Assembly: GCF_032460525.1 (NCBI RefSeq)
Contig: NZ_CP135963.1
Coordinates: forward strand, 3,720,001 to 3,784,000
Length of the DNA stretch: 64,000 bases
Reading direction: 5' to 3'
Origin: Geodermatophilus sp. DSM 44513
Lineage (GTDB): Bacteria; Actinomycetota; Actinomycetes; Mycobacteriales; Geodermatophilaceae
Both the position numbers and the translations under genes were made by a program. This document shows positions 21,241 to 29,671 of this stretch, one piece after another; position 1 is the stretch's first letter; the number at the start of each line of letters is the position of its first letter. The notes under the pieces are model-generated. The model saw nothing but the letters and a program-made list of their open reading frames with translations. It ran no database searches and was not told the origin of the DNA.

Positions 21241-22107
21241 CTCCCGCATGAGCCGGGCGGTCTCCGACGGCGTCTTGCCCACGCGCACACCGGCTGCCTC
21301 GAGGGCCTCCTTCTTGGCCTGTGCGGTGCCGGCCGAACCGGACACGATCGCACCGGCGTGGCCCATCGTCTTGCCCTCGGGCGCGGTGAAGCCGGCGACG
21401 TACCCGACGACGGGCTTGGTGACGTTGTCCCGGATGAAGTCGGCGGCCCGCTCCTCGGCGTCCCCACCGATCTCGCCGATCATCACGATGGCCTCGGTCT
21501 CCGGGTCGTCCTGGAAGGCCTGCAGGCAGTCGATGTGCGTCGTGCCGACGACCGGGTCGCCGCCGATGCCGACGGCGGTGGAGAAGCCGATGTCGCGCAG
21601 CTCGTACATCATCTGGTAGGTCAGCGTGCCGGACTTGCTGACCAGGCCGATCCGGCCGGGGGTCGGGGCGATGGTGGCCGGGATGATGCCGACGTTGGAC
21701 CGCCCGGGGCTGATCAGGCCGGGGCAGTTCGGGCCGATCAGCCGGGTCGAGCCGCCTCGGGAGTGGGCGTAGAAGGACGTCGAGTCGTGCACCGGGATGC
21801 CCTCGGTGATGACCACGCACATGCCGATCTCGGCGTCCAGGGCCTCCATGACGGCGTCCTTGGCGAACCGCGGCGGCACGAAGACGACGCTGACGTCCGC
21901 GCCGGTCTCCTTCACCGCCTCGGCCACGCCGCCGAAGACCGGCACCGAGGCGCCGTCGAAGTCGACGCTCTGGCCGGCCTTGCTCGGGTTGACGCCGCCC
22001 ACGACCGCCGTGCCGGAGGCCAGCATGCGCTGGGTGTGCTTGCGCCCCTCCGAGCCGGTCATGCCCTGGACGATGACCTTGCTGTTCTCGTTGAGGAAGA
22101 TCGACAT
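21229..22107 (-). CDS. sucD: Succinate-CoA ligase, alpha subunit
   Basis: Alpha subunit of succinyl-CoA synthetase (TCA substrate-level phosphorylation). CoA-binding motif [15 protein letters not shown] lies at residues 11-25. The phosphohistidine is H250 in [12 protein letters not shown], and [11 protein letters not shown] is present. 292 residues, normal. The ATG at 22107 lies 29 bases after the sucC stop with AGGAA upstream. Its last codons are copied in the downstream 83-bp tandem repeat. Confidence 0.97.
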   Translation of the reverse strand: MSIFLNENSKVIVQGMTGSEGRKHTQRMLASGTAVVGGVNPSKAGQSVDFDGASVPVFGGVAEAVKETGADVSVVFVPPRFAKDAVMEALDAEIGMCVVITEGIPVHDSTSFYAHSRGGSTRLIGPNCPGLISPGRSNVGIIPATIAPTPGRIGLVSKSGTLTYQMMYELRDIGFSTAVGIGGDPVVGTTHIDCLQAFQDDPETEAIVMIGEIGGDAEERAADFIRDNVTKPVVGYVAGFTAPEGKTMGHAGAIVSGSAGTAQAKKEALEAAGVRVGKTPSETARLMREIVG

Positions 22108-22136
22108 CTCTGCGGGTTCCTGTCGGGAGTGGGCGG

Positions 22137-23300
22137 TCAGCGGGCGGCGAGCTCGGCGGCCCGGCGCGCGGCGCCGTCCATCGTGTCCACCACGGTCACC
22201 AGCGGGTGGGCGGCCTCGGCGAGGATCCGCCGGCCCTCCTCGACGGCGTTGCCGTCGAGCCGGACGACCAGCGGCTTGGTCGCCGCATCCCCCAGCATCC
22301 CGAGCGCGGACACGATGCCGTCGGCGACCGCGTCGCAGGAGGTGATGCCGCCGAAGACGTTGACGAACACGCTCGTCACGTCGGGGTCAGAGAGGATGAT
22401 CTGCAGGCCGTCGGCCATGACCTGAGCGGAGGCGCCGCCGCCGATGTCGAGGAAGTTGGCCGGGCGGACCCCGCCGAACTCCTCACCGGCGTAGGCCACG
22501 ACGTCCAGCGTGCTCATGACCAGGCCCGCGCCGTTGCCGATGATGCCGACCTGGCCGTCGAGCTTGACGTAGTTGAGGTCGCGCTCCTTGGCGGCGGCCT
22601 CCAGCGGGTTGGCCGAGGCGGCGTCGGCCAGACCGGCGTGGTCGGGGTGGCGGAAGTCGGCGTTCTCGTCGAGGGTCACCTTCGCGTCCAGCGCGAGGAC
22701 GGTGCCGTCGGGCGCCTTGGCCAGCGGGTTGACCTCCACGAGGGTGGCGTCCTCGGCGCTGAAGGCCTGCCACAGCTGGACGGCGATGGCGATCACCTGG
22801 TCGCGCACCTCGGCGGGGAAGCCTGCGGCGTCGACGATCTCGGCGGCCTTGGCGGTGTCGACGCCGACGGTGGCGTCCACGGGGACGCGGGCCAGCGCCT
22901 CGGGGCGCTCGACGGCGAGCTGCTCGATCTCCATGCCGCCCTCGACGGAGGCCATCGCCAGGAAGGTGCGGTTGGCGCGGTCGAGCAGGTAGGAGAAGTA
23001 GTACTCCTCGGCGATGTCGCTGGCCTGGGCGACCATCACGCGGTGGGTGACGTGGCCCTTGATGTCCAGACCCAGGATGTCCTGGGCGCGGGCGCGGGCC
23101 TCCTCGGCGTCGCCCGCGAGCTTGACGCCGCCGGCCTTGCCGCGGCCGCCGGTCTTCACCTGCGCCTTGACGACGACGGGCGCGGCGATCTCCCGCGCGA
23201 TCGCCTCGGCCTGCTCGGGGGTCTCGGCGACGCCGCCGGGCAGCACGGGCACGCCGTGCGAGGCCAACAGGTCACGCGCCTGGTACTCGAAGAGATCCAC
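22137..23300 (-). CDS. sucC: Succinate-CoA ligase, ADP-forming beta subunit
   Basis: ATP-grasp beta subunit, partner of SucD. Starts [19 protein letters not shown], then [18 protein letters not shown] (nucleotide binding), EVNPLAK (metal site), [18 protein letters not shown] and [10 protein letters not shown]. 387 residues. GTG start at 23300 with TACGGT 8 bases upstream, so it is probably leaderless and first in sucCD. Confidence 0.97.
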   Translation of the reverse strand: MDLFEYQARDLLASHGVPVLPGGVAETPEQAEAIAREIAAPVVVKAQVKTGGRGKAGGVKLAGDAEEARARAQDILGLDIKGHVTHRVMVAQASDIAEEYYFSYLLDRANRTFLAMASVEGGMEIEQLAVERPEALARVPVDATVGVDTAKAAEIVDAAGFPAEVRDQVIAIAVQLWQAFSAEDATLVEVNPLAKAPDGTVLALDAKVTLDENADFRHPDHAGLADAASANPLEAAAKERDLNYVKLDGQVGIIGNGAGLVMSTLDVVAYAGEEFGGVRPANFLDIGGGASAQVMADGLQIILSDPDVTSVFVNVFGGITSCDAVADGIVSALGMLGDAATKPLVVRLDGNAVEEGRRILAEAAHPLVTVVDTMDGAARRAAELAAR

Positions 23301-23308
23301 GAACGGCC

Positions 23309-23314
23309 ACCGTA
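23309..23314 (-). promoter_or_regulatory. Leaderless -10 (TACGGT) for sucCD
   Basis: TACGGT, 8 bases, then the sucC GTG. Confidence 0.5.
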
Positions 23315-23395
23315 GACCCCGCCGGACCGGCGCTGCGCACCGGCGGTCGACAGGTGCGCGGCGTCACGGCGACCGTCCTGGTCACCGCCGCGCGG

Positions 23396-24433
23396 CTACC
23401 CGCCGGCGGCCGCGCGGGCGGGCGTCCGGCGCAGCCGCCAGGCCAGCAGGGTCAGCGCGACGTACCCCAGGCCGGCCAGCAGCAGCCCGGCCCCGGGCAG
23501 CGTCCACTCCAGGTCCCCGGAGACCACCGCGTCCCGCAGCCCGGCCAGCCCGGCGGACAGGACGACGACGGCGATGGCCAGCAGCCCGCCGACGGCGGCC
23601 AGCCGGGGCCGCAGCGAGGGCGCCAGCACCGAGCACAGGACGACGGCACCGGCCAGCAGCAGACCACCCAGCAGCGCCAGGCCGGGCCGCTCGAACAGCC
23701 CCTGCGGACCCTCCTGCGGGACGACGACCTGCAGCCCGGTCACGGGGTCGGCAACGATGCGGTCGGGCAGGTCGGCGGCCGGCAGCACCAGGCACAGCAC
23801 CGTGCCGACCGCCACCAGCACCGCGGCGCCGGCCAGTGCCGGGCGGGCGGGGTCCAGGGCACCGGCGTCGTCCATGACGGTGCGACCCCAGGCGGCCACC
23901 GCCAGCACGCCGGCCAGGACGGTGAGCGCGAGGGCGACGGCGCCGAGCACCCACCCGGCCCGGACGTCGACCGAGCTGGTCAGGACCTGCTGGCCGGCGA
24001 TCACCTCGATGCCCGGCCGGACCGTCGAGGTCCGGGCCCGGTAGAGCTCGATGAGCAGCAGGCCCAGGGCCGGCCCGGCGCCGATGCCGGCGTAGGCCAG
24101 GCCGAGGCGCGGGACCCGGCCCGCGGCCAGACCCCCGCCGACCGTCGCCGCCGTCACCGGCACCAGCAGGCCGGCGAGCAGCCCGAGCGGGTGGGCGGAC
24201 GGGGCCACCGCGGTGCCGCCGACGACGAGGTAGCCAGGGACCAGGCCGAGCGCGCCCGCCACGCCGGCGAGGACGAGCAGCACGCCGACGGCGCGGCCGA
24301 GCGGTGGCGGGTCACCGACGACCAGCCCGTCGGCGGGCGTGCCGGGGACCGGCCCGGGCGAGCGTCCGGTGCCGCCCCCGCGGTCGGCCGGCCGGCGCGG
24401 ACGGGCGCGGGTGGGTCCGTCGCGGGTGGCCAC
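23396..24433 (-). CDS. Multi-helix membrane protein, unknown function
   Basis: 345 residues: a basic, Arg/Pro-rich start of about 50 residues, then about nine hydrophobic helices (AVGVLLVLAGVAGALGLVPG; LLAGLLVPVTAATVGGGLAA; WVLGAVALALTVLAGVLAVA; AGAAVLVAVGTVLCLVL and others) and a basic tail. An extracytoplasmic loop with QVVVPQEGPQG lies about two-thirds in. GTG start at 24433 behind a GGAGGGG ribosome site. It is divergent from the lipase-like gene. No family recognised. Confidence 0.78.
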   Translation of the reverse strand: MATRDGPTRARPRRPADRGGGTGRSPGPVPGTPADGLVVGDPPPLGRAVGVLLVLAGVAGALGLVPGYLVVGGTAVAPSAHPLGLLAGLLVPVTAATVGGGLAAGRVPRLGLAYAGIGAGPALGLLLIELYRARTSTVRPGIEVIAGQQVLTSSVDVRAGWVLGAVALALTVLAGVLAVAAWGRTVMDDAGALDPARPALAGAAVLVAVGTVLCLVLPAADLPDRIVADPVTGLQVVVPQEGPQGLFERPGLALLGGLLLAGAVVLCSVLAPSLRPRLAAVGGLLAIAVVVLSAGLAGLRDAVVSGDLEWTLPGAGLLLAGLGYVALTLLAWRLRRTPARAAAGG

Positions 24434-24589
24434 GGTCCCCTCCCCTCCCAGGTCACGAACGGGTGACGCCCGTGGCGTCGATGTGACGGCTGCCACACGG
24501 CGGTTCTACCGTCGGGTGGACCGGGCATCCCGCAGCGGTCAGCGCCCCGGGGAGACCACCCGGCCGGTGGGCCCGGACGGGGAGGGACG

Positions 24590-25486
24590 ATGCGGTCACC
24601 CAGCGACCCGGAGGCCGGTCCAGCCTCGCACACCGTCGGCCGCGGGACGGGGACACCGCGGCAGCTGCTGCGCTCACTGCTGAGCCCGTCCGCCCTCACC
24701 GGCGGGATGACCGAGCTCGCCCTCGTCGGGGCCCACGTGCTGATGTACCCGCTGGGCGCCCGTGCCGAGCCGCTCCGGGTCGACCCACGCTGCCGCCCCG
24801 GCGAGCAGCCGCCCGGGGTGCGCGCCCTGTTCGGCGCCGACCCGCTCGCCGCCCGCGTCCCCGTCGTCCTCGTGCACGGGCTGATCGACAACCACTCGAT
24901 CTTCGCGGTGATGCGGCGCAGCCTGCGCCGACGCGGGTTCACCTCGGTCTGCTCGTGGAACTACAGCCCCTTCCTGTCCGACGTGGCCCGGGGTGCCGCC
25001 GACCTGGGTGAGCACCTGCAGCGGGTCTGCGAGCGCATCGGGCACGAGCGGGTGCACGTCGTCGGGCACAGCCTGGGCGGCCTGCTGGCCCGCTACCACG
25101 TGCAGCGCCAGGGCGGCGACCGGCACGTCGAGACGCTGGTGACGCTCGGGACGCCGCACGGCGGCTCGGTGCTGGCCCACCTGCTGCCCACCCCGCTGGT
25201 GCGCCAGCTGCGGCCCGGGTCGGCGGTGCTGCGCGAGCTCGCCGAGCCGGCGCCGGACGTGCGCACCCCGGTGACGGCGATCTACAGCGACCTCGACCAG
25301 GTGGTCGTGCCCACCGGTGCCGGGCGGTGCGACCACCCGGACCTGCGGGCCCGCAACGTGCTGGTCCGCGGCGTCGGCCACACGTCGCTGCCCTTCCACC
25401 GCGGCGTGCTCGACGAGGTCGCCACGACCCTGGCCGGGGTCCGCCGAGACCCCGCCGTCGGCCTCGCGCCGGCCGCCGTCGCCTGA
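24590..25486 (+). CDS. Lipase-like alpha/beta hydrolase
   Basis: 298-residue alpha/beta-hydrolase resembling triacylglycerol lipase/PGAP1-like proteins. The oxyanion region is VLVHGLIDNHSIF. The nucleophile is Ser161 in GHSLGG, and LVTLGTPHGGS follows as in lipases. An acidic residue in IYSDLDQVV and the His in GVGHTSLPF complete a plausible triad. No clear signal peptide. The ATG has GGAGGGACG directly upstream. Repeat copy E starts 5 bases after the stop. Substrate unknown. Confidence 0.85.
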   Translation: MRSPSDPEAGPASHTVGRGTGTPRQLLRSLLSPSALTGGMTELALVGAHVLMYPLGARAEPLRVDPRCRPGEQPPGVRALFGADPLAARVPVVLVHGLIDNHSIFAVMRRSLRRRGFTSVCSWNYSPFLSDVARGAADLGEHLQRVCERIGHERVHVVGHSLGGLLARYHVQRQGGDRHVETLVTLGTPHGGSVLAHLLPTPLVRQLRPGSAVLRELAEPAPDVRTPVTAIYSDLDQVVVPTGAGRCDHPDLRARNVLVRGVGHTSLPFHRGVLDEVATTLAGVRRDPAVGLAPAAVA

Positions 25487-25490
25487 GGAA

Positions 25491-25552
25491 GGACCCCCTC
25501 GCCCCCCACGCCTCGCTCCGCTCGGCGCGGGTCCCTGCGAGGGGGCCGTTCC
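25491..25552 (+). repeat. Intergenic hairpin-family element, copy E (best-formed)
   Basis: Plus-strand copy starting 4 bases after the lipase stop. Order: GGACC, outer arm (25491-25501), C-run, inner stem CGCC/GGCG enclosing TCGCTCCGCTC, GGGTCCCTG, outer arm (25538-25547), GGCC, GTTCC. Likely the transcript end of the lipase gene. Confidence 0.85.
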
Positions 25553-25844
25553 AGGACGTCACCGCGCGCGGCGCGGTGGACGGCGACCACTCCTGACCCG
25601 TGCGCCGCACCCGCCCGGCCCGGCGTCCCGGTGGGGCCGTCACAGCGGTCCCACCGGCACCACCCGGCGCAGACACACCGGCGGGTGCGGCCACGGGAGC
25701 GACGGTGCGCTGACTGATCGTTACGGTCCGATCACGGCGTCGGTGCTCACCGGCGGAGGTCCCCGGACGTCCCAGCCGTCGTCGCCCCCCGCGGGCCGCT
25801 CCGGCGGCACCCCGCTCGGGGACCGCTCGTGGAGAAGGTGCCCC
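25553..25844. other. Gene-free stretch upstream of the M23 peptidase gene
   Basis: About 290 bases without a credible gene. It holds an inverted repeat TGATCG-N8-CGATCA (25715-25734) around a possible -10 (TACGGT, 25722-25727), then a ~110-base leader. I looked for a c-di-AMP riboswitch and could not support one. Confidence 0.5.
25715..25734 (+). promoter_or_regulatory. Inverted repeat over candidate promoter of the M23 gene
   Basis: TGATCG and CGATCA arms separated by 8 bases, with TACGGT in the spacer overlapping the proposed -10. The layout suits a repressor or activator site, but the regulator is unknown. Confidence 0.4.
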
Positions 25845-26672
25845 GTGATCCGCTCGACCGGCCCCGCGCTGCTGGAGCGACCGCGCACCGACCGCGAGAC
25901 CGCTGTCGCGGCGCTCGCCGCCGCCCGCACCGGTGCCCGCCCCGCCGCACGGGCCGCGGTCGTCCCGGACGACGCCGTCGACGCACCGGCCGCCGTACCG
26001 CCCGCCACCGCGCCGCGCCGCCGGCTGCCCCGCCCGCCCGGCCGGCGCGGCCCGGCGTGGCTCGCCGCCCTGGTCGCCGGCGCCCTGTTCGCGGCCGTGC
26101 CGGGTGCCGTGGACACCGACCCGGCCGGCCTGTCGGTGAGCGCCGCCGACTACGGCCTGGGCGCCACCGAGGTCGGCTTCAGCGGGGACATGGAGGACGC
26201 CGGGGTGCGGCGGGGCATCAGCGAGGCCGAGGCGCAGGCCCGCCTCGGCGAGCTGGCCGCCTCCCGTGCGGCCCGGGAGCCGGAGACCGTGCTGCCCGCG
26301 CAGGGTCGGCTCACCACCTGCTTCTGCATGCGCTGGGGCACCATGCACTACGGCCTGGACCTCGCCGGGCCGCTGGGCACGCCGATCCTGTCGGCCACCG
26401 ACGGGGTCGTCGTCCGGGCGGGGAAGGCCTCCGGGTACGGCAACGCCGTCTACGTGCAGGACGCCGACGGCAACGTGCACGTCTACGGGCACATGCGCTA
26501 CTACGACGTCGCGGCCGGCGACCTGGTGCACGCCGGCGACCAGATCGCCACGATCGGCAACGAGGGCCAGTCGACCGGCCCGCACCTGCACTACCAGATC
26601 CACTCCGGGGGCATGAACGGGCGCCCGATCGACCCCCAGGAGTTCCTCGCCGCGCGCGGCGTCGTGGTGTAG
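25845..26672 (+). CDS. M23 family metallopeptidase (LytM domain), membrane-anchored
   Basis: Cell-wall endopeptidase or its regulator. A Pro/Arg-rich start and one hydrophobic segment (about 70-88, AWLAALVAGALFAAV) act as anchor or signal. The C-terminal LytM domain has the zinc ligands His168 and Asp172 (HYGLD) and His249 in HLHYQIH, with GHMRYY between. All active-site residues are present, so it is probably active. 275 residues from GTG 25845, behind GAGAAGG. It sits next to pcrA as Rv0950c does in mycobacteria. Confidence 0.9.
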   Translation: MIRSTGPALLERPRTDRETAVAALAAARTGARPAARAAVVPDDAVDAPAAVPPATAPRRRLPRPPGRRGPAWLAALVAGALFAAVPGAVDTDPAGLSVSAADYGLGATEVGFSGDMEDAGVRRGISEAEAQARLGELAASRAAREPETVLPAQGRLTTCFCMRWGTMHYGLDLAGPLGTPILSATDGVVVRAGKASGYGNAVYVQDADGNVHVYGHMRYYDVAAGDLVHAGDQIATIGNEGQSTGPHLHYQIHSGGMNGRPIDPQEFLAARGVVV

Positions 26673-26780
26673 GAGAAGCGAGCCGCCCTGCGAGGGTCGT
26701 GCCCGAGTGGGGCCCGGAGGGCTCCGCGAGGGGTGCGACGGAACGGCTCACCGGCAGCCGGGACGGCACGTGGCCGCGGT

Positions 26781-26798
26781 GTCGTCCGGTAGGACGAC
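26781..26798 (-). terminator. Weak hairpin after pcrA
   Basis: GTCGTCC/GGACGAC 7-bp stem with a 4-base loop, 4 bases after the pcrA stop, in the convergent gap with the M23 gene. Short, so low confidence. Confidence 0.35.
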
Positions 26799-26802
26799 GG
26801 TG

Positions 26803-29100
26803 TCAGAGCTTCACGAGCGGGGCGTAGCGCAGGACGAGGCGCTTGGTGCCGCCGGAGCCGAAGTCGACCGTCGCCTGCGCCTTGTCGCCCACCCCGGTGA
26901 CCTCCACGACGGTGCCCAGCCCGAACGCGTCGTGGCTGACCCGGTCGCCGACGTCGACGGAGATGACCGCCCGGTTGCCCGCGCCGCCGCGCAGGCCGCC
27001 GGTGGACAGCCCGGTGGCCGCCACCCGCTGCTGCGCCGAGCGGTACCCGGTGCTCGGCGCGGGCAGCGGCTCCCCGCCCGCCCAGTGCACGGTGTCGCCC
27101 GGCAGCTCGTCGAGGAACCGGGACGGCGGGTTGTAGGCCGGCTGCCCCCAGCTGGTGCGCACCGTGGCGCGGGAGAGGAACAGCCGCTGCCGGGCGCGGG
27201 TGATGCCGACGTAGGCCAGCCGGCGCTCCTCCTCCAGCTCGCGCGGGTCACCGAGGGCGCGCAGGTGCGGGAAGACGCCGTCCTCCATGCCGCTCAGGAA
27301 GACGACCGGGAACTCCAGGCCCTTGGCGGTGTGCAGGGTCATCAGCGTGACCACGCCGGCGTCGTCCCCGGAGACCGGGATCTGGTCGGCGTCGGCGACG
27401 AGGGAGACCTGCTCGAGGAAGTCGGTGACCGAACCACCGGGGTTGGCCGCCTCGAACTCCGCGGCCACCGAGATGAGCTCGTTGAGGTTGTCGACGCGGC
27501 CCTCGTCCTGCGGGTCGGTGCTGGCCTGCAGCTCGGCGAGGTAGCCGGTGCGGTCCAGGATGCTCTCCAGCAGCGCGGCCGGGCCCGAGCCGGTCTCGAC
27601 CAGCTGCTCGAACTCCTCCAGCAGCGCGACGAACTCCTCGATCGCCTTCCGCGAGCGCGCCGCCAACGTGGTGACCTCCGAGCAGCGGCGCAGCGCCGAG
27701 CCGAACGCGATCCGCTCCCGGTCGGCGAAGGACTCGATGCAGGACTCGGCCTTCTCCCCGATCCCCCGCTTGGGCACGTTGATCACCCGGCGCAGGCTCA
27801 CCACGTCGGCCGGGTTGGCGACCAGCTTGAGGTAGGCCAGCGCGTCGCGGACCTCCCGGCGCTCGTAGAAGCGCACCCCGCCGACGACCTTGTACGGCAT
27901 GCCGACGCGGATGAACACCTCCTCGAAGACGCGGGAGGCGTTGTTGGTCCGGTAGAAGACGGCGATGTCCGCGGGCCTCGCCGTGCCCTCGTCGACCAGC
28001 GCGTCGATCTGCTCGGCGACCCACGCGGCCTCGTCGTGCTCGTTCTCCGCGACGTAGCCCTCGATCAGCTCGCCGTCGCCGGCGTCGGTCCACAGGTTCT
28101 TGGGGCGCCGTGCGGTGTTCCGGGCGATGACCTGGTTGGCCGCCCGCAGGATCCGCTGGCTGGACCGGTAGTTCTGCTCGAGCAGGATCGTGGTGGCCTG
28201 CGGGTAGTCGCGCTCGAACTCGTCGATGTTGCGGATCGTCGCGCCGCGGAAGGCGTAGATCGACTGGTCGGCGTCGCCGACGACGCACAGCTCGGCCGGC
28301 GGCACCGGACCCTCGCCGGTGCCCACCAGCTCGCGGACCAGCACGTACTGCGCGTGGTTGGTGTCCTGGTACTCGTCGACCAGCACGTGCCGGAAGCGGC
28401 GGCGGTAGTGCTCGGCGACGTCCGGGAAGGCCTGCAGCAGGTGCACCGTCGTCATGATCAGGTCGTCGAAGTCCATGGCGTGCGCCTCGCGCAGCCGTCG
28501 CTGGTAGAGCGTGTACGCCTCGGCGAGCACCTTCTCCGGCGCGGTGGCCGGGGTGAAGGACTCCTCGTCGACCAGCTCGTTCTTCAGGTTGGACACCTGC
28601 GCGGCCAGGCTGCGGCCGGGGTAGCGCTTGGCGTCGAGGTCCAGGTCGCGGGCGACCATGGTCATCAGCCGGACGGAGTCGCCCTGGTCGTAGATGGTGA
28701 ACGACGACTTCATGCCGAGTTTGGCCGCCTCGGCGCGCAGGATGCGCACGCACATCGAGTGGAACGTCGACACCCACATCGCGCGGGCGCGCGGCCCGAC
28801 CAGGGCGGCGACCCGCTCCTTCATCTCCCCGGCGGCCTTGTTGGTGAACGTGATCGCCAGGACCTCGCCGGGCTGCACGCCGCGGGCACCGAGCAGGTAG
28901 GCGATGCGGTGGGTGAGCACCCGGGTCTTGCCCGACCCGGCGCCGGCGACGATGAGCAGCGGGCTCCCCTCGTGGACGACGGCCTGGCGCTGCGGGCCGT
29001 TGAGGCCGGCCAGCATGCGGTCCAGCTCCCGCCCCACCTGGCCGGTCGCCGAACGCGGGAGGGAGGCGGTGCCCGGGAGGGCCTGCTGGGCGCTGCTCAT
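26803..29100 (-). CDS. pcrA: ATP-dependent DNA helicase PcrA/UvrD1
   Basis: Superfamily 1A 3'-5' helicase for nucleotide excision and replication repair. Walker A GAGSGKT is at 53-59. It has motif Ia ITFTNKAAGEM, motif II VDEYQDTN, motif III GDADQSIYAFRGA, motif IV EQNYRSSQ, motif V TLHTAKGLEF and motif VI AYVGITRARQRL. The C-terminal Tudor-like tail (VGDRVSHDAFGLGTVVEV), which contacts RNA polymerase in other PcrA proteins, is intact. 765 residues from ATG 29100. A TACAGT -10 lies 9 bases upstream. Convergent with the M23 gene and divergent from chorismate mutase, as at Rv0948c-Rv0950c. Confidence 0.97.
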   Translation of the reverse strand: MSSAQQALPGTASLPRSATGQVGRELDRMLAGLNGPQRQAVVHEGSPLLIVAGAGSGKTRVLTHRIAYLLGARGVQPGEVLAITFTNKAAGEMKERVAALVGPRARAMWVSTFHSMCVRILRAEAAKLGMKSSFTIYDQGDSVRLMTMVARDLDLDAKRYPGRSLAAQVSNLKNELVDEESFTPATAPEKVLAEAYTLYQRRLREAHAMDFDDLIMTTVHLLQAFPDVAEHYRRRFRHVLVDEYQDTNHAQYVLVRELVGTGEGPVPPAELCVVGDADQSIYAFRGATIRNIDEFERDYPQATTILLEQNYRSSQRILRAANQVIARNTARRPKNLWTDAGDGELIEGYVAENEHDEAAWVAEQIDALVDEGTARPADIAVFYRTNNASRVFEEVFIRVGMPYKVVGGVRFYERREVRDALAYLKLVANPADVVSLRRVINVPKRGIGEKAESCIESFADRERIAFGSALRRCSEVTTLAARSRKAIEEFVALLEEFEQLVETGSGPAALLESILDRTGYLAELQASTDPQDEGRVDNLNELISVAAEFEAANPGGSVTDFLEQVSLVADADQIPVSGDDAGVVTLMTLHTAKGLEFPVVFLSGMEDGVFPHLRALGDPRELEEERRLAYVGITRARQRLFLSRATVRTSWGQPAYNPPSRFLDELPGDTVHWAGGEPLPAPSTGYRSAQQRVAATGLSTGGLRGGAGNRAVISVDVGDRVSHDAFGLGTVVEVTGVGDKAQATVDFGSGGTKRLVLRYAPLVKL

Positions 29101-29193
29101 AGACACACCACTGTAGTTCGACCGGGTGACACGTCCCGCCGTCGCGCCACGCCGTCCACCGGGTCGTGCTGGCCCCTCCGCCGGTCCGCGTGG

Positions 29194-29199
29194 CAGACT
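29194..29199 (+). promoter_or_regulatory. Leaderless -10 (CAGACT) before a putative leader peptide
   Basis: CAGACT, 7 bases, then a GTG that opens a 20-codon reading frame. The geometry is the same as for the other leaderless genes in the window. Confidence 0.4.
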
Positions 29200-29206
29200 C
29201 CCCGCC

Positions 29207-29269
29207 GTGCTCGCCACCGTCGGCTTTCCCTACGGCCACCGGGATCCGGTGTCCGTCGCCGCTGGCTGA
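29207..29269 (+). CDS. Putative leader peptide upstream of chorismate mutase
   Basis: 20-residue open frame (MLATVGFPYGHRDPVSVAAG) with one Phe (rare TTT codon) and one Tyr close together. It ends 16 bases before a 12-bp hairpin. I propose an attenuation leader sensing aromatic amino acids, but the Phe/Tyr content is low and the call rests on layout only. Confidence 0.3.
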   Translation: MLATVGFPYGHRDPVSVAAG

Positions 29270-29284
29270 GCAACCGCCGCAACC

Positions 29285-29315
29285 GACGCCCCGGGCCCGA
29301 GGAGCCCGGGGCGTC
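29285..29315 (+). promoter_or_regulatory. Candidate attenuator hairpin in the chorismate mutase leader
   Basis: Perfect 12-bp stem (29285-29296 with 29304-29315), 7-base loop. The segment GGAGCCCG (29301-29308) can instead pair with CGGGCTCC (29333-29340), giving two mutually exclusive structures before the gene. Confidence 0.4.
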
Positions 29316-29361
29316 CGTCGTCCCTGGGTCCGCGGGCTCCCGCCCCTGCCAGGAGACCGAG

Positions 29362-29625
29362 ATGACCACCACCACGACCCCCGCCGACGAGCGCATCGCC
29401 GAGCTGCGCGGGGAGATCGACCGCTGCGACGGCGAGATCATCGCGCTGGTGCAGCGCCGGCTGGCCGTGTCGCAGGAGATCGGCGAGCTGCGCCGCACCG
29501 CCGGCGGCACCCGGCTGTCCCTCGCCCGCGAGCAGCAGGTGATCGCCCGCTTCCAGGACGCCCTCGGCCCCGAGGGCGCGGCGCTGGGCATGGTGCTGCT
29601 GCGCCGGGGCCGGGGCCGGCTCTAG
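29362..29625 (+). CDS. Chorismate mutase (AroQ type, small intracellular)
   Basis: 87-residue all-helical enzyme converting chorismate to prephenate for Phe/Tyr synthesis. The first helix ERIAELRGEIDRCDGEIIALVQRRLAVS and the following EIGELRR carry the conserved Arg/Asp/Lys-like positions, with TRLSLAREQQVIARF in the second half. It matches the AroQ-delta class of mycobacterial Rv0948c and sits divergent from pcrA in the same way. AGGAGACCGAG precedes the ATG. This class is normally weak until bound by a DAHP synthase partner, not encoded here. Confidence 0.9.
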   Translation: MTTTTTPADERIAELRGEIDRCDGEIIALVQRRLAVSQEIGELRRTAGGTRLSLAREQQVIARFQDALGPEGAALGMVLLRRGRGRL

Positions 29626-29657
29626 CGACGCCGCCGGTGGGCCGGCACTCCCGGGCA

Positions 29658-29663
29658 TAGGCT
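29658..29663 (+). promoter_or_regulatory. Leaderless -10 (TAGGCT) for the PIG-L gene
   Basis: TAGGCT, 8 bases, then GTG 29672. Confidence 0.5.
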
Positions 29664-29671
29664 CGGCAGCC

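Noticed and set aside
25553..25844. Possible c-di-AMP (ydaO-type) riboswitch before the M23 peptidase gene, and likewise before the CAP gene (9362-9410)
   Set aside because: These switches are common before actinobacterial wall hydrolases, but the conserved core blocks are not present and the leaders are too short or too divergent.
26673..26802. Another copy of the hairpin family after the M23 gene
   Set aside because: There is a possible GAGCCG/CGGCTC stem but the conserved C-run, TCGC-NN-GCTC and GGGTCCCTG blocks are missing.
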